Positions 26,015 through 33,974 of a stretch of DNA of 64,000 nt are shown here, piece by piece. Location of the stretch: assembly GCF_024227435.1 (NCBI RefSeq), contig NZ_CP100445.1, positions 1,919,369 through 1,983,368 on the forward strand, written 5' to 3'. A model generated the notes under the pieces. The model worked only from the letters and a program-made list of their open reading frames with translations, ran no database searches and had not been told where the DNA came from. Within the stretch, counting starts at the first letter, position 1, and each line of letters starts with the position of its first letter. Made by a program: the position numbers and the translations under genes. This DNA is from Natrinema caseinilyticum. Its GTDB lineage: Archaea > Halobacteriota > Halobacteria > Halobacteriales > Natrialbaceae.

Positions 26015-26266
26015 ATGGAAATAACGATCACGACCCAGGATCCGGAAGACGTCGACGTCGTCACCGAGACGACCGGGTCGGAGCGGGGCCACGCCACCGC
26101 CCGGCCGCCGGAGGAGGCGCCGTCGGAAACCGTCGTGTCGCCGCCCGCGCGATATCAACCGCAGCAGCAGCAACTGACGATCGCTGTCGAGTCCGAACTT
26201 TCCACCGGAGAGGGAACCGATGTCGTCGGCCCGCCATCGGAATTCGGCCCACCCGGTTCGTGGTAG
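26015..26266 (+). CDS. small Pro/Gln-rich protein paired with the serine protease
   Basis: An 83-aa acidic, low-complexity protein: MEITITTQDPEDVDVVTETT at the start, then a Pro/Glu stretch, a run QPQQQQ and the end PPSEFGPPGSW. It begins 10 bases after the protease stop, so the two are almost certainly co-transcribed. No known family. Its disordered composition would suit a substrate, inhibitor or adaptor of the protease, but that is only inference. The 259-bp gap after it (26267-26525) shows no gene. Confidence 0.6.
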   Translation: MEITITTQDPEDVDVVTETTGSERGHATARPPEEAPSETVVSPPARYQPQQQQLTIAVESELSTGEGTDVVGPPSEFGPPGSW

Positions 26267-26525
26267 ACGGGCCGCGAGCGTCGCCAGGCGGATCGAGCCT
26301 CGATGGTCCGCACTCGGCGAGTGCTCTCGAGGCTGTATTTTCGTCGATCGAGAACTCGATACGCGACGGTGTCGCTCGAGAGGGACGCCACTCGACGTAT
26401 CGGTCGAGCGGCAAAACTGGATCCGTCGTCGTTTGCGGGCCGAACCGACGCTGAAACACGGCGTTCGGCACCTGTCGAGTGCCAATGGACGATTCGTTGG
26501 GACGAGTAAGCGGACGGGCCCTCGC

Positions 26526-28199
26526 TTACATCATGCCGCCCATGCCGCCGCCCATGCCGCCCATACCGCCACCCATGCCGCCGGGTGCGCCGCCTTCCTC
26601 GTCGTCGCCCTTGTCGGTCGACAGGTCGCCGGCGGAGATGATGTCGTCGATTTTGAGCACGAGGTTGGCCGCCTCCGCCGCGGAGGTGACGGCCTGCTCT
26701 TTGGCGTGGGCCGGTTCGACGACGCCGGCCTCGAAGGTGTCCTCGACGTCGCCCGAGAAGACGTTCAGGCCGGCCGTGACGTCGTCTTCATCGTGAGCCG
26801 CGCGCAGATCGACCAGCGTGTCGATCGAGTCGAGCCCGGCGTTCTCGGCGAGGACGCGCGGGACGAGCTCGAGCGAGTCGGCGAAGGCTTCGACGGCCAG
26901 TTGCTCGCGACCCGAAACGCTATCGGCGTAGTCGCGAAGGCGCGAGGCGAGTTCGACCTCGACCGCGCCGCCACCGGCGAGGACGCGGCCGTCGGAGACG
27001 GTCTGTGCGACGACGTCGAGCGCGTCGTTGACGCCGCGCTCGAGTTCGTCGACGACGTGGTCGGTCGAGCCGCGAAGCAGGAGCGTGACGCCGTGGGCGT
27101 CCTCGCCCTCGACGTAGAACAGTTCGTCTTCCTCGTCGCGGGTGACGTCGCCGAAGCCGAGGTCGTCTTCGGTGGCGCTCTCGAGGTCGGAGACGATCGA
27201 CGCGCCGACGACTTCCGAGAGGAATTCCAGGTCGCTCTTCTTGGCGCGGCGGACCGCGAGGATGCCTTCCTTGGCGAGGTAGTGCTGGGCGAGGTCGTCG
27301 ATGCCCTTCTGGCAGAAGACGACGTCAGCGCCGAGGTCGGCGATTCGGTCGGCCTTCTCGCGGAGCTGTTTCTCCTCGCGATCGAGGAACTGCTTGAGCT
27401 GATCGGGGTCGGTAACGGAGACTTCGGTGTCGACGTTCGCCTCTTCGACCTCGATGGCCTCGTTGAGAAGCAGGATGTCCGCGTCCGTGGCCTCGGTGGG
27501 CATGTTGTCGTGGACGGGGTCCTTGTCCACGATGCCGCCCACGAGCAGGTCGGATTCGCCGGCGCTCCGGCCGGTCTGGGTCTCGATGTTGAGGAACTCG
27601 AGATCGACGACGTTCTCGCCCTCGTCGTCCTCGACGGTGACCTGACGGATGGCTTCGACGATGAGTTCGGCGAGGTACTCCTTGTTGACCTCGGTTCCCT
27701 TGCCGGTCATCGAGGTTTCGGCGGTCTTTCGGAGCAGTTCTTCGTCGTCCGTGTCGATCTCGGTTGCGACGGCGTCGATCTCCTCGCGGGCCTGCTCGCT
27801 GGCGAGGTGGAATCCCTTGATGATCGCCGTCGGGTGGATGTCCTGCTCCAGGAGGTCCTCGGCGTTCTTCAGGAGTTCACCGGCGATGGCGACGGCCGTC
27901 GTGGTGCCGTCTCCCGCTTCGTCCTCCTGGGTTTCGGCGACCTCGATGATCATCTCGGCCGTCGGGTTGTCGATGTCCATCTCTTTTAAGATCGTGACGC
28001 CGTCGTTCGTGATCGTCACGGATCCCATGGAATCGACGAGCATCTTGTCCATCCCCTTCGGACCGAGCGTCGAGCGGACGGCTTCAGCGACCGCACGGGC
28101 GGCGCTGATGTTGTAATCCTGCGCGTCCTTGTCCTTGACGCGCTGGGAATCCTCGCTCATTACGATCATCGGCTGACCCTGCTGCATTCGCTGACTCAT
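26526..28199 (-). CDS. ths: thermosome subunit (group II chaperonin)
   Basis: A 557-aa ATP-dependent protein-folding chaperonin subunit forming double rings in the cytosol. ATPase signatures are present: [20 protein letters not shown] near 37-56, [16 protein letters not shown] near 61, and [19 protein letters not shown] near 93-111. Apical and intermediate domains follow, and [16 protein letters not shown]-like ATPase helices are at the C-terminal side (here [16 protein letters not shown]). The tail is a GGM repeat ([18 protein letters not shown]), typical of haloarchaeal CCT subunits. A strong TATA box stands upstream. It is a single-gene unit. Confidence 0.97.
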   Translation of the reverse strand: MSQRMQQGQPMIVMSEDSQRVKDKDAQDYNISAARAVAEAVRSTLGPKGMDKMLVDSMGSVTITNDGVTILKEMDIDNPTAEMIIEVAETQEDEAGDGTTTAVAIAGELLKNAEDLLEQDIHPTAIIKGFHLASEQAREEIDAVATEIDTDDEELLRKTAETSMTGKGTEVNKEYLAELIVEAIRQVTVEDDEGENVVDLEFLNIETQTGRSAGESDLLVGGIVDKDPVHDNMPTEATDADILLLNEAIEVEEANVDTEVSVTDPDQLKQFLDREEKQLREKADRIADLGADVVFCQKGIDDLAQHYLAKEGILAVRRAKKSDLEFLSEVVGASIVSDLESATEDDLGFGDVTRDEEDELFYVEGEDAHGVTLLLRGSTDHVVDELERGVNDALDVVAQTVSDGRVLAGGGAVEVELASRLRDYADSVSGREQLAVEAFADSLELVPRVLAENAGLDSIDTLVDLRAAHDEDDVTAGLNVFSGDVEDTFEAGVVEPAHAKEQAVTSAAEAANLVLKIDDIISAGDLSTDKGDDEEGGAPGGMGGGMGGMGGGMGGMM

Positions 28200-28225
28200 A
28201 GTCGAGCGAATGATTGATTGTGATT

Positions 28226-28234
28226 CTATATAAG
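28226..28234 (-). promoter_or_regulatory. TATA box of the thermosome gene
   Basis: The reverse strand reads CTTATATAG, about 30 bases before the ths ATG, with a purine-rich CGAAATAGGGGAAGA just upstream that fits a BRE region. This is a strong archaeal promoter, as expected for a heat-inducible chaperonin. Confidence 0.8.
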
Positions 28235-28570
28235 TCTTCCCCTATTTCGTCGAGCATCGACGAGCCACTGGACGGTCACCGACGACCCAAAACCATGGCA
28301 GTGCGGAGCGATTCCGACGGTTTCCAGCGGCAGATCAAGCCCGTCACTCGTTCACAATCGAACAGCGACTCGCTCGTTTTATATTAGGTTTTATGCCAGT
28401 GTTCGTCAGCCGACGCGTCGAGTCCGAGCGGGCCCCGGACCCAGCCGGAGAGGACTTCGACGGGACACGCGCTCGCACCCGAACCGAGTATTCCTTTCGG
28501 ATTCCTGACTCGGAACCGAGTCAACGTAACGGAAGGGTTATGTCGGTAGTCGCGTATTCCCACCCGATCA
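28235..28570. other. intergenic region between ths and the TraB-like gene
   Basis: This 336-bp stretch holds upstream ths control sequences and an AT-rich TTTATATTAGG at about 28378-28388 on the plus strand. Frames on both strands are Arg-rich or low quality. A frame beginning at 28393 has a TATA-like site too close (about 12 bases) to be leaderless. I see no gene I can support. Confidence 0.4.
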
Positions 28571-29335
28571 ATGGCCGAGTCCCCGCCGTTTGCAGACTCG
28601 TTCGACGACCCCCGAATCACCGCACAGTTCTGCCGCCGGCTTCCCGGTACGGCCAGTTCCCTCGTTCTTCTCGGTGTCGTCCACGACCACCCGGCGAGCG
28701 TCGCACGCGTCGAACGCGTCCTCGAGCGCGTCGACCCGGAGACGCTCGCGCTCGAACTTCCCCCGGCAGCGCTGCCGCTGTACCGGGTCTACGCCCGCGA
28801 CAGGGTCAGGGGAGACACCGCGCCGCCGCGGTTCGGCGGCGAGATGAGTGCGGCGATCCGAGCGGCCCCCGACGCGGACGCCGTCGGCATCGACGCGCCG
28901 AACTGGTCGTTTCTCCGGGAGCTTCTGACCCGGCTGATCGGGGACCGCGCGTCGCCAGCCACAGCCCGACGCGTCGTCTCGAGTCTCGGCGGCGCGACAC
29001 GAGAGGCCCTCGCCTGCCGGATCGCGGCGACGCTGACGCACGCGACTCCGATGACCGTCGCACCCGGCGAACCGATCGAGTACGACTGTGACGTCGACGA
29101 CTCGCCCGAGCGGCAAGCGGCTCACGAGCGCTCCCACGTCGCCGCCGTCCAGGCCCTGCTTGGCAGCGTCGACACCGACGGGAGCGCACTGGCGTACCGA
29201 GACGAGACGCGCGAGCACTGTATGATCGATCGACTCGAGGCGCTTCGCTCGGAGGGTGATGACGTCGTGGCCGTCGTCGGCGTCGATCACCTCGAGCGAC
29301 TCGCGAACGGGCTCTCGACGGAGGGGCCCAACTGA
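28571..29335 (+). CDS. TraB/PrgY-like (Tiki-superfamily fold) protein
   Basis: A 254-aa protein with the spaced motifs of the TraB/PrgY/Tiki superfamily: LVLLGVVHDHPAS near 31-43 (GxxH), LALELPP near 59-65 (catalytic-type Glu), and at the C-terminus REHCMIDRLEALRSEGDDVVAVVGVDHLERL (the R-x-x-x-M...VVGxxH pattern). These are metal-dependent hydrolase folds; PrgY degrades a peptide pheromone and Tiki cleaves Wnt. No membrane segment is evident here, unlike the usual archaeal TraB with C-terminal helices, so this is a short soluble form. The ATG at 28571 directly precedes an acidic N-terminus. It stands alone. Confidence 0.72.
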   Translation: MAESPPFADSFDDPRITAQFCRRLPGTASSLVLLGVVHDHPASVARVERVLERVDPETLALELPPAALPLYRVYARDRVRGDTAPPRFGGEMSAAIRAAPDADAVGIDAPNWSFLRELLTRLIGDRASPATARRVVSSLGGATREALACRIAATLTHATPMTVAPGEPIEYDCDVDDSPERQAAHERSHVAAVQALLGSVDTDGSALAYRDETREHCMIDRLEALRSEGDDVVAVVGVDHLERLANGLSTEGPN

Positions 29336-29555
29336 AGTTTCTGTCACTCCCTCGTATCCAATCGAGGCGAACGCCTCGGGATCGTTCGCCACGGTCCGCG
29401 TGGTCGACCGAAAGCGGATTTGCTACCGAAAACGCGGCTGCCCGGTCGCGGGGCGAGTCGGCGGTATCCGCCGCGAATTTCCGTGACAAAATCGGGGGAA
29501 CGGGCGACACGGTCATCGACGGAATCACTTTCAGTGGTTGCCGTGAACGCAGCGT

Positions 29556-29945
29556 ATGAGTCGAGAACGGATCTCGTCCGGGACGGAATGGGAATCGAAG
29601 GTGGGATATTCGCGGGCGGTTCGGGCCGGATCACAGGTACACGTCTCCGGGACGACGGCGACCGACGGTGACGGGAACGTCGTCGGGACGGGAGACGCGT
29701 CCGAACAGACCAGGCGCGCGCTCGAGAACATCGATCGCGCCCTCGAGCGGGCGGACGCATCGCTCGAAGACGTCGTCAGAACCAGACTGTTCGTTACGGA
29801 TATCGACGACTGGGACGCGGTCGGCGACGCCCACGCCGAGGCGTTCGGCGACATCCGTCCGACGACCAGCATGGTCGAGGTAAATCGGCTCATCGACCCC
29901 GAATTGCTGGTCGAAATCGAGGCTGTTGCGATCAGTTCCGAGTGA
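29556..29945 (+). CDS. RidA family protein (reactive imine deaminase)
   Basis: A 129-aa YjgF/YER057c/UK114 protein. Family marks are VGYSRAVRAGSQVHVSGTTATDGDGNVVG, TRRALENIDRALERADASLEDVVRTRLFVTDIDDW (with the substrate-binding Arg of RxRLFVTD), HAEAFGDIRPTTSMVEVNRLIDPELLVEIEAVA. RidA proteins hydrolyse 2-aminoacrylate and related enamines made by PLP enzymes, and work as trimers. The 220-bp gap before it (29336-29555) shows no gene. It is monocistronic. Confidence 0.94.
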   Translation: MSRERISSGTEWESKVGYSRAVRAGSQVHVSGTTATDGDGNVVGTGDASEQTRRALENIDRALERADASLEDVVRTRLFVTDIDDWDAVGDAHAEAFGDIRPTTSMVEVNRLIDPELLVEIEAVAISSE

Positions 29946-30082
29946 TCGGTCCCACGGTCGCTCTCGAGCGAGGCGGACGAGTTCGAATCGAGACGACACG
30001 CTCCGGAACCAATGGAGGGGAAGTGAGAGGCGAGCGTCGACGACGCCGGTATCGACGCCGGACCCGAAGCGAGCGCGTCCGG

Positions 30083-30397
30083 TTACCGGCGCGCCGGCGG
30101 TTCGATCAAAATTTCGCCGGCGCCACTGACGCGGACGTAATGCCCGTGGACGTGAAACGAGAGCGTGCCGCCCGCTCGGGGCGTCCCGTCGTAGCGCGGC
30201 CGGAAGAGGTCGTCGAGCGCGTCGGGATCGACGGTTTCGTACAGCGAAACGCGGCTGTCCGTGACGTCTACGCCCATACAATCGGCCAGCGCGTGGACCA
30301 CGGTCGTGCTGAGCGTCGCGGGTCCGGTCGGGTCGTGCGAGGCGCGATACAGGGGTGGAGAGCGAGACTGCGTAGCGGAGGGTGCGTATCCGTTCAT
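30083..30397 (-). CDS. HalOD1 output-domain protein
   Basis: A 104-aa protein starting MNGYAPSATQSRSPPLYRAS, with the HalOD1 order: an N-terminal strand/helix, LSTTVVHALADCMGVDVTDSRVSLYETVDPDALDDLF near 31-66, then GGTLSFHVHGHYVRVSGAGEILIEP. HalOD1 is a haloarchaea-only domain attached to sensory proteins or, as here, free-standing. Its role is thought to be signalling output but has not been shown. It converges with the RidA gene and is a single-gene unit. Confidence 0.85.
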   Translation of the reverse strand: MNGYAPSATQSRSPPLYRASHDPTGPATLSTTVVHALADCMGVDVTDSRVSLYETVDPDALDDLFRPRYDGTPRAGGTLSFHVHGHYVRVSGAGEILIEPPARR

Positions 30398-30637
30398 GAC
30401 CGTTCGTCGTCTACCCCTCTCTGTTTGAACACCAAAAGCGTAATCGTTGCTTACCGGACCGATCCGGCAACTCGAGCGGCCGTCGTGTATCAGTATCGCA
30501 GAAATTCGTCTCGAGACGAACGTATCGTAACTTCGTCGGCTTCGCTGCACGGTCCGCCGGGCTCGCCGCGCGAGCAACGCCAGCCGAGCCAGATCGGACG
30601 CTGGTCGGGAACTACCACCGGCCCCCTCGGGCGGCGC

Positions 30638-30967
30638 TCACTGCCGGAGTCCGGAAATGCAGTTCCAGCAGTACGTGTACGTCTGATCGGACACGTTGGG
30701 TGCGCCGCAGTGAGGACACCGCACCGTCTCCCCGGCGACGTCTCTATCTCGGTCGTCGATCCGTCGGTCGGCGTCACCGACGTCGTCGGCGGTTCGCGGA
30801 TAGCGGTCGGGACCGGGCGACGATCGGATCGAGGCGCGGTTTGGATCGGCAAACGTCGGCGCGCGCTCGCTATCGCCGTCGTCCCGGCGGGCGTACAGGT
30901 AGTACAGTAGCAGGTGGAGCAGGGCGAACAAGACCAGGTAGCCGATGAGCCAGCCCCAGAGCGCCAT
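30638..30967 (-). CDS. membrane-anchored zinc-ribbon protein, DUF7577-like
   Basis: A 109-aa protein with one N-terminal transmembrane helix (MALWGWLIGYLVLFALLHLL onward, to residue 25), a positively charged stop, a disordered acidic/Arg linker (28-78), and a C-terminal ribbon CPHCGAPNVSDQTYTYCWNC with Cys pairs at about 84/87 and 100/103. The ribbon would face the cytosol. It resembles the haloarchaeal DUF7577 proteins. The function is unknown. The 240-bp gap before the next gene (30398-30637) shows nothing further. Confidence 0.82.
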   Translation of the reverse strand: MALWGWLIGYLVLFALLHLLLYYLYARRDDGDSERAPTFADPNRASIRSSPGPDRYPRTADDVGDADRRIDDRDRDVAGETVRCPHCGAPNVSDQTYTYCWNCISGLRQ

Positions 30968-31043
30968 CGGTATGTGGTACGTTCTCGAGGCACTTGGATA
31001 TTCCCCGCGTTACGCTGCAATGAGAATCGCGGTGCGGTGACCG

Positions 31044-31940
31044 TCAGGAAGATTGAAAATCGCGCTGGAACTCGTCGAAGACGCTGACGTCCTCGGGAAG
31101 GTCGTACTCGAGGTGGCGTTGCTCCTGGCGATTCACCCCGGCGTCCTCGATCGGGGTGGCGGCGTCTTCCCAACCGGGCTTGATCTTGACGCTTTTCGCG
31201 GGCATGCCGACGGCGATGTGGTGTGCAGGAACGTCGTGTTGAACGACGCCGCGCGCTCCGACGATAGCGTTTTCGCCGACCCTGTTCCCCGCCCGGACCA
31301 TCGAGTCGTAGGTGAGGCGGACGTCGTCTTCGATGATGGTGTGGTAGTTGCGGACCTCGGTCTGGTCGACGACGTCGTGATCGTGGCTGTAGATGTGCAC
31401 GCCGTCGGATATCGAGACCCGGTCGCCGATGGTCAGTTTGCCCCGATCGTCCAGGTGGACGTCGTCGTGGACGATGGTGTTGTCACCGATCGTGATATTG
31501 TGACCGTAGGTGAATGAGATCCCTTTGAAAAAGCGGCAGTTGTCTCCACAGTCTTCGAATAGGTGATCCGCGAGCATTCGGCGAAACCGCAGCGCGAACT
31601 CGACGTTGTCGGCGATCGGTAGACTGTCGAACTGTCGCCAGAGCCACTGCAGGTGTTTTGACGTGCGAAACTTCTCCTCGTCCTTCTCGGCGTAGTATTC
31701 GCTCTCGAGGGTCGTGTTGCACGGATCGTAACTCTGGAGACGAACGCGCTCGGCCGGCGAGACCGACGCCCCGTTTTGCCACCGCTCGTACGCGTCACGG
31801 TCGCCTGAAAGATCGATTAGCACGTCTTCGACGACGGAACAGGTGTCCTCGTCGCTCGATAATCGCCGGTCGACCTCGTCGATGAACTCGCGCATCCCCG
31901 CCTCCGCCTCGTCGGGGAGCGAGACGTACCGCTTTGTCAT
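31044..31940 (-). CDS. acyltransferase with left-handed beta-helix (hexapeptide repeats)
   Basis: A 298-aa protein. Residues 1-125 are a helical N-terminal domain with the pattern RWQNGASVSPAERVRLQSYDPCNTTLESEYY. From about 128 on it is a LbH acyltransferase: NCRFFKGISFTYGHNITIGD, IVHDDVHLDDRGKLTIGDRVSISDGVHIYSHDHD (catalytic-type His), ENAIVGARGVVQHDVPAHHIAVGMPAKSVKIKPG, like maltose/galactoside O-acetyltransferases. The C-terminal tail is acidic and non-repetitive. The acceptor is unknown; surface glycan or sugar acetylation is a reasonable guess. It is a single gene, with the small membrane protein behind it. Confidence 0.85.
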   Translation of the reverse strand: MTKRYVSLPDEAEAGMREFIDEVDRRLSSDEDTCSVVEDVLIDLSGDRDAYERWQNGASVSPAERVRLQSYDPCNTTLESEYYAEKDEEKFRTSKHLQWLWRQFDSLPIADNVEFALRFRRMLADHLFEDCGDNCRFFKGISFTYGHNITIGDNTIVHDDVHLDDRGKLTIGDRVSISDGVHIYSHDHDVVDQTEVRNYHTIIEDDVRLTYDSMVRAGNRVGENAIVGARGVVQHDVPAHHIAVGMPAKSVKIKPGWEDAATPIEDAGVNRQEQRHLEYDLPEDVSVFDEFQRDFQSS

Positions 31941-32031
31941 ACTCTGTGATATTGCCCGCCGAGTTCATAGTGGTTCGGTTGTGCGGTGAGGGTTGCCGGA
32001 CTCGGTGGCACGCCCGGTCTCTGGTCTGAAC

Positions 32032-32241
32032 TCACTCGTTCTCGGATTGCCATCCGGAGAGAATCAGGGCGGGGAGCGCGAGCGCGACGACTACCAGCAA
32101 CGCGCCCACCACGACCCCAGCGATCGTGACCCGAGTCCGCGGAAATTCGAGGGACGTCGCGGCGAAAACGACGGCCGCACCGATGGCGAGGGCGACGAAC
32201 GAGAGGAGAAGCGCGAAGATCCGTCGTCGGGAATCGCCCAT
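32032..32241 (-). CDS. small membrane protein, two transmembrane helices
   Basis: A 69-aa protein: MGDSRRRIFALLLSFVALAI as a basic start plus helix 1, the loop ATSLEFPRTRV, and helix 2 TIAGVVVGALLVVVALALPALIL, then GWQSENE. The positive-inside rule puts both ends in the cytosol. No recognised family. It lies 91 bases upstream of the acyltransferase on the same strand and could share its transcript. It is divergent from the aldo/keto reductase gene. Confidence 0.75.
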   Translation of the reverse strand: MGDSRRRIFALLLSFVALAIGAAVVFAATSLEFPRTRVTIAGVVVGALLVVVALALPALILSGWQSENE

Positions 32242-32426
32242 ACGAGTTGCTGGCCGTCGCCGACCAAGAGCGATTCGACTCGAGCACCGACGACGGACGA
32301 TTCGACTCGAATCGCAATCGGTTCCGGATCGGTTCCCGGCCGGGTCCGTCCGACCCCCGAACGCGTTCGGATCGACCGTCCGGCCGTTCCGCACACCATA
32401 AGTTCCCCCGCTTCGAAGATGCGAAT

Positions 32427-33482
32427 ATGCACTACAGCGAACTCGGTGACTCCGGCGTCGACGTCAGCGAAGTCGGCTTCGGCGCGTGGGTCGTCGGCAC
32501 CGACTGGTGGGGCGACCGTTCCGAGGAGGACGCCCTCGAGATGGTCCGGTACGCTGTCGATCAGGGAATCACCTACTTCGACACGGGAGACGTCTACGGT
32601 CACGGCCGGAGCGAAGAACTGCTCGGACGGGCGCTCGCCGACGTCCGCGACGAGGTCACCGTCGCTACCAAGGTCGGATACGACTTCTACAACAACCCAC
32701 AGGCGGGCCACGGCGAACTGCCCAAGGAGATGGACCCCGACTATCTCCGCGAAGCCGTCGACAAGAGCCTCGACCGCCTCGGGATGGACTCGATCGACGT
32801 CCTCCAGCTTCACAACGCCAACGTCGAGGAAATAACGCCCGACGTCCTCGAGTTGCTGGACGAACTTCAGGAGGACGGCACGGTCGACGCCATCGGACTC
32901 GCGCTCGGTCCCTCGATCGGCTGGCTCGCCGAAGGTGACTTCGCGATCGAAGAAGAGTTCGACTCCGTCCAGGTCGTCTGGAACGTCCTGGAACAGGAGG
33001 TCGGCAACCACTTCCTCGAGACGATCGAGCGAACGGGCTCGTCGACGAGCCTCGTCCCCCGCGTCCCCCACTCGTCGGGCATCCTCAACGAGCAGGTGAC
33101 GCCCGACACCGAACTCGGCGAGGGCGACCATCGCGGATTCCGCCCCGACGAATGGTACGAAACGGGCTGGGAGAAACTCGAGAAACTGCGGTTTTTGGAA
33201 CGCGACGGAGACCGGACCATGGGCCAGGCTGCGATCGCGTGGTTGCTCTCACACGACCCGGTCGCCTGCGTGACGCCGACGTTCAGAACGACGGCCGACA
33301 TCGAAGAGTGGGCAGCCGCCAGCGACGTGGCGAAACTCTCCGACGAGGAGATGAGCCGGGTGACGGAACTGTACGAGAACGACTTCGACATCGACCGCGA
33401 GGACGGAATGGACGCGCTGCGCTCGTCCGTCGGCGGCGAAGACATCGAATCGGCCGGCCTGGACAAGCTCGCGGCCGATTGA
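32427..33482 (+). CDS. aldo/keto reductase
   Basis: A 351-aa NADPH-dependent oxidoreductase of the AKR (TIM-barrel) superfamily. The tetrad is visible: ITYFDTGDVYGHGRSEELLG near 49-68 (Asp and Tyr), VTVATKVGYDF near 77 (Lys), and the His of SIDVLQLHNAN near 127. C-terminal cofactor residues follow (AIAWLLSHDPVACVTPTFRTTADIEEW). The long insert LEQEVGNHFLETIERTGSSTSLVPRVPHSSGILNEQ matches the YdhF/general stress AKR type. Substrate unknown. ATG at 32427 begins the usual MHYSELGDSGVDVSEVGFG. Confidence 0.93.
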   Translation: MHYSELGDSGVDVSEVGFGAWVVGTDWWGDRSEEDALEMVRYAVDQGITYFDTGDVYGHGRSEELLGRALADVRDEVTVATKVGYDFYNNPQAGHGELPKEMDPDYLREAVDKSLDRLGMDSIDVLQLHNANVEEITPDVLELLDELQEDGTVDAIGLALGPSIGWLAEGDFAIEEEFDSVQVVWNVLEQEVGNHFLETIERTGSSTSLVPRVPHSSGILNEQVTPDTELGEGDHRGFRPDEWYETGWEKLEKLRFLERDGDRTMGQAAIAWLLSHDPVACVTPTFRTTADIEEWAAASDVAKLSDEEMSRVTELYENDFDIDREDGMDALRSSVGGEDIESAGLDKLAAD

Positions 33483-33529
33483 TCCGATCCGTCCCGGGCC
33501 CGTGTCGCTGCTGACTGGCTCCCGTTTGT

Positions 33530-33799
33530 TCACTCCGAGGGCGATTCCGTGAGCCTGAACTCGAACTCCAGCATCCCCTCCGTCTTCACGTTCACTCCGC
33601 CGAGTTCGTCCGACAACTGCTCTCGCGCTCGAGAACTCGGTTCGATGGTAACGGAGACGCTGTTTGCGTTCGCGTTGTACGTGATGTTCCCGACTGCGAC
33701 GTCGAACGCGAAGAAGCCCGGGACCTCCTCTCTGAGTTGTGCGCGCACGTGGTCGAGGTCCGATCTCACGTCGGCCATCTCTTCGTTTAAGGTTCCCAT
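33530..33799 (-). CDS. small protein of unknown function under a palindromic promoter
   Basis: An 89-aa protein, MGTLNEEMADVRSDLDHVRA then QLREEVPGFFAFDVAVGNITYNANANSVSVTIEPSSRAREQ and GGVNVKTEGMLEFEFRLTE. It reads as one helix followed by three or four strands; no family recognised. Upstream in-frame ATGs exist at 33805 and 33826. The start at 33799 is chosen because it lies about 26 bases from a TATGATATGG box, whereas 33826 lies inside that box. It is convergent with the aldo/keto reductase gene. Confidence 0.7.
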   Translation of the reverse strand: MGTLNEEMADVRSDLDHVRAQLREEVPGFFAFDVAVGNITYNANANSVSVTIEPSSRAREQLSDELGGVNVKTEGMLEFEFRLTESPSE

Positions 33800-33809
33800 C
33801 TGCATCGCT

Positions 33810-33826
33810 ATGATACACCATATCAT
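33810..33826. promoter_or_regulatory. palindromic operator-like site over the TATA box of the 89-aa gene
   Basis: ATGATA-CACCA-TATCAT is a perfect 6-5-6 inverted repeat. On the reverse strand it overlaps the TATA-like TATGATATGG. A dimeric repressor bound here would block TBP/TFB, the common mode of archaeal repression. Confidence 0.5.
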
Positions 33827-33974
33827 AACGTTGGAGCCTGAACTGTACAGGCGGTCGTGAACGTCTCGAGGGAGCCTGCTTCGCACGGCCCTCAGAAGTT
33901 GAGGCTACCCGTCGCAATGCGTACGCCCGTCTCGATGTCGTCGCGTCAATTTCGGTAGTTCACGGCCCCAGTCC

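Noticed and set aside
26220-27989. 589-codon plus-strand frame opposite the thermosome gene
   Set aside because: Antisense frame of the chaperonin; Val/Gly/Asp-rich pattern with no domain.
28393-28620. Plus-strand frame beginning with MPVFVSRRVESERAP
   Set aside because: TATA-like site is too close for a leaderless start, the product is Arg-rich and it runs into the TraB-like gene in another frame.
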